7,805 nucleotides of DNA from an uncultured Blautia sp. (GTDB taxonomy: Bacteria; Bacillota; Clostridia; Lachnospirales; Lachnospiraceae), in assembly GCA_900541345.1 (NCBI GenBank), contig UQJE01000102.1:1-7805 (forward strand). The letters are read 5' to 3'. The notes under the pieces are model-generated. The model was not told the origin of the DNA. It saw only the letters and a program-made list of their open reading frames with translations, and did no database searches. The translations under genes and the position numbers were made by a program. Of this stretch, positions 5,993 to 7,805 are shown in pieces (the first letter of the stretch is position 1; the number at the start of each line of letters is the position of its first letter).

Positions 5993-6021
5993 ATGATACA
6001 ATAATCGACAGTAAAAAACAA
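5993..6021 (-). promoter_or_regulatory. Promoter for the polysaccharide deacetylase
   Basis: Read on the minus strand, TTGTTT (6021-6016) is followed after 17 bases by TATCAT (5998-5993). The expected start near 5986 gives a leader of about 28 bases that contains the AGGAGG at 5970-5965. The promoter is back-to-back with that of rluF, whose -35 lies 19 bases away. Confidence 0.5.
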
Positions 6022-6039
6022 GTACACATGAAAAATACG

Positions 6040-6068
6040 TTGCCAATCAAAGAGAAAAAATATATAAT
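6040..6068 (+). promoter_or_regulatory. Near-consensus promoter abutting the rluF start codon
   Basis: TTGCCA (6040-6045), exactly 17 bases, then a perfect TATAAT (6063-6068). Only six bases (AAAACA) separate the -10 element from ATG 6075. Transcription should therefore start at or within a base of the A of the ATG, giving a leaderless mRNA. No Shine-Dalgarno sequence occurs in the gap or just before it. Confidence 0.72.
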
Positions 6069-6074
6069 AAAACA

Positions 6075-7001
6075 ATGAGTGAAAAAATCAGAATTAATAA
6101 ATTTTTAAGCGATGCAGGTGTCTGTTCCAGACGCGAGGCAGACCGTCTGACAGAGGAAGGAAGGGTTACAGTAAACGGAAAAACAGTCGTACCGGGAGAA
6201 AAAATAGACGGAGGGGACTGTGTTTTCATAGACGGAAAGCCTGTAAAGAAAGAGGAACGGAAAGTTCTGCTTCTTTTTTATAAACCGAAAGGGATTGTGT
6301 GCAGTACAAAGCAGCAGAGGGATGAGACAACAGTCACGCAGTATCTTCATTATCCTCTTCGGGTTTATCCGGTGGGGAGGCTTGATAAAGAGTCGGAAGG
6401 ACTTCTTCTTCTCACAAATCAAGGGGATCTTGTGAATAAAATTATGAAGGCCGGAAATTTTCATGAAAAGGAATATATAGTAAAAACAAATAAGCCATTT
6501 CCGGATGATTTTATTAAGAAGATGGGAGAGGGAGTGCCTGTTCTTGAGACAGTGACAAGGCCGTGTTTTGTAGAGCGGCTGGGGGAGGCATGTTTTCGTA
6601 TTATTCTCACACAGGGACTTAACAGACAGATAAGAAGAATGTGTGAATATTTTGGTTATCAGGTGGTATCCTTAAAAAGAGTGCGTATCATGAACCTTAC
6701 GCTTTCCGGACTTGGAAAGGGAGAATACAGGGAAATTACGGAAAAAGAATGGAAAGAGCTGGATCAGATGTTGATCGGTTCTGTAAATCAGACATCGCCA
6801 GGAGGAAATTATGGAAAAAAAGATGCAGCAAATGAAAGAGCTTGTGGAACTGCTCAACAGAGCAGGAAAAGCGTATTATCAGGAAGACAGAGAAATTATG
6901 AGCAACCTGGAATACGACCGTCTTTACGATCAGCTGGAAAATCTGGAAAAAGAAACAGGAACCGTTCTGGCAAACAGTCCTACAGTAAACGTAGGGTATG
7001 A
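6075..7001 (+). CDS. rluF: RluF-like 23S rRNA pseudouridine synthase
   Basis: Cytoplasmic RsuA/RluB/E/F-family enzyme that isomerises uridine to pseudouridine in 23S rRNA; the E. coli RluF target is U2604. The 308 residues comprise an S4 RNA-binding domain (about 5-50, with NKFLSDAGVCSRREADRL) and a catalytic domain with GRLDKESEGLLLLTN (101-115), in which D104 is the catalytic aspartate. The following GDLVNKI, HEKEY, TQGLNRQIRRMCEYFGY (179-195) and RIMNLTLSGL (204-213) segments resemble RluF more closely than RluB or RsuA. The core ends near residue 235. From residue 246 the ORF continues as a basic, Ser/Arg-rich tail (18 K/R against 3 D/E in 63 residues) that overlaps ligA in another frame. 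E. coli RluF also has a basic tail, but of different sequence. The ATG is fixed by family alignment and lacks a ribosome site, consistent with leaderless translation. It is probably co-transcribed with ligA. Confidence 0.9.
   Translation: MSEKIRINKFLSDAGVCSRREADRLTEEGRVTVNGKTVVPGEKIDGGDCVFIDGKPVKKEERKVLLLFYKPKGIVCSTKQQRDETTVTQYLHYPLRVYPVGRLDKESEGLLLLTNQGDLVNKIMKAGNFHEKEYIVKTNKPFPDDFIKKMGEGVPVLETVTRPCFVERLGEACFRIILTQGLNRQIRRMCEYFGYQVVSLKRVRIMNLTLSGLGKGEYREITEKEWKELDQMLIGSVNQTSPGGNYGKKDAANERACGTAQQSRKSVLSGRQRNYEQPGIRPSLRSAGKSGKRNRNRSGKQSYSKRRV
6800..6805 (+). promoter_or_regulatory. Ribosome binding site for ligA inside rluF
   Basis: AGGAGG (6800-6805) is five bases before ATG 6811 and lies within the rluF reading frame. 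It supports ligA starting here rather than at the later in-frame ATGs, and implies translation initiation on an mRNA region still covered by rluF ribosomes. Confidence 0.85.
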
Positions 7002-7805
7002 AGTGCTGGAACAGCTTCCGAAGGAAGAGCACGAAAGCCCTATGCTGTCTCTTGATAAGACAAAGGACAGGGAGGTTCTTCGGGAATTTATGGGAGAGCA
7101 TAAAACGCTGCTGTCCTGGAAACTGGATGGCCTTACGATTGTTCTTACCTATGAGGAAGGAGAGCTTGTAAAGGCAGTTACAAGAGGAAACGGTGTTGTG
7201 GGGGAAGTGATCACGAACAATGCCCGTGTGTTTCAGAACATTCCTCTGAAAATATCTTATAAAGGAAGACTTGTTCTGCGCGGGGAGGCAATTATCACAT
7301 ACTCGGATTTTGAAAAGATTAATGCGGCAATAAAAGAGACTGAGGCGAAATATAAGAATCCGAGAAATCTCTGCAGTGGTTCTGTGCGTCAGTTAAACAG
7401 TGAGATTACAGCAGGACGCCATGTGAAATTTTTTGCTTTTTCTCTTGTAAGCGCCCAGGGTGTGGAGTTTCATAATTCCAGAGAAGAGCAGTTTCTATGG
7501 CTGAGAAGTCAGGGATTTGATACTGTGGAATACCGGGCTGTGACAGGAAAAACCCTGGACGGAGCGATGGAATATTTTGAAAAAGCGGTGGAGACAAATG
7601 ATTTTCCCTCAGATGGTCTTGTTGCGCTTTATGATGATATTGCATATGGGGAGTCTCTGGGGAGAACTGCAAAATTCCCAAGAAATGCTTTTGCTTTCAA
7701 ATGGGCAGATGAGATAAAGGAGACGAAGCTTGTAGAAATGGAATGGAGTCCTTCCAGAACCGGATTGATTAATCCGGTTGCTATTTTTGAGCCTGTAGAG
7801 CTGGA
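6811..7805 (+). CDS. ligA: NAD-dependent DNA ligase, divergent type (3' end outside window)
   Basis: DNA ligase that seals nicks using NAD+, adenylating itself on lysine. The first 331 residues are present, about half of a usual LigA; the OB, zinc-finger, HhH and BRCT regions would lie beyond the edge. The NMN-binding Ia region has YYQED (22-26), EYDRLYDQL (34-42) and SPTVNVG (56-62), followed by HESPMLSLDKTK (74-85). The adenylation domain has K104 in KLDG (104-107), TRGNG (124-128), RGE (157-159), NPRN (183-186), SVRQL (191-195), SDG (267-269), LGRTAKFPR (283-291) and AFKWA (295-299). Relative to E. coli LigA as remembered, several usually invariant residues differ: Glu113 to Ser102, the Asp of TRGDG to Asn, Arg277 to Val260 and motif IV Lys290 to Leu273. 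The catalytic lysine, its Asp-Gly and the RGE glutamate are kept, so it should be active. I recall similar sequences in other Lachnospiraceae. It overlaps rluF by 191 nt. Confidence 0.92.
   Translation, partial: MEKKMQQMKELVELLNRAGKAYYQEDREIMSNLEYDRLYDQLENLEKETGTVLANSPTVNVGYEVLEQLPKEEHESPMLSLDKTKDREVLREFMGEHKTLLSWKLDGLTIVLTYEEGELVKAVTRGNGVVGEVITNNARVFQNIPLKISYKGRLVLRGEAIITYSDFEKINAAIKETEAKYKNPRNLCSGSVRQLNSEITAGRHVKFFAFSLVSAQGVEFHNSREEQFLWLRSQGFDTVEYRAVTGKTLDGAMEYFEKAVETNDFPSDGLVALYDDIAYGESLGRTAKFPRNAFAFKWADEIKETKLVEMEWSPSRTGLINPVAIFEPVEL

Overview
The window looks like chromosomal DNA of a gut-type Lachnospiraceae (Clostridia). The grounds are strong AGGAGG ribosome sites, moderate GC, a lysine riboswitch in front of an NhaC-family transporter, an SH3-type cell-envelope protein whose N-terminus looks familiar from this family, and a DNA ligase of a divergent type that I associate with it. 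No transposase, integrase, phage gene, CRISPR array or toxin-antitoxin pair is visible. This is a core-genome region with several unusual details rather than an obvious new defence or mobile system.

Left part (1-1568): a polytopic membrane protein resembling the DUF6077 family, cut by the left edge. It is read as two ORFs in the same frame, separated only by one TAA (723-725) and nine bases. The first half carries the family's N-terminal motifs and the second its C-terminal ones, so this is probably one gene split by a stop codon.

Centre-left (1569-3523): a lysine-transport unit. A sigma-A-like promoter is followed by a lysine riboswitch aptamer, an intrinsic terminator, and then a 539-residue NhaC-superfamily transporter. 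The riboswitch argues that this 'Na+/H+ antiporter' moves lysine and is switched off when lysine is plentiful.

Centre (3524-4732): a promoter drives a tRNA-Arg with anticodon CCG. Fifty-four bases later, with only a weak hairpin between, comes a membrane-anchored protein with a C-terminal SH3 domain and a TTG start. A strong bidirectional terminator closes the unit.

Right part (4731-7805): on the minus strand, a secreted or membrane-anchored polysaccharide deacetylase with choline-binding-type repeats. Diverging from it on the plus strand are an RluF-like 23S rRNA pseudouridine synthase and an NAD-dependent DNA ligase that runs off the right edge. The rluF promoter sits so close to its ATG that the mRNA should be leaderless. 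The rluF and ligA ORFs overlap by 191 nt in different frames. The ligase keeps its catalytic lysine but differs from the E. coli enzyme at several normally invariant nucleotide-contacting positions.
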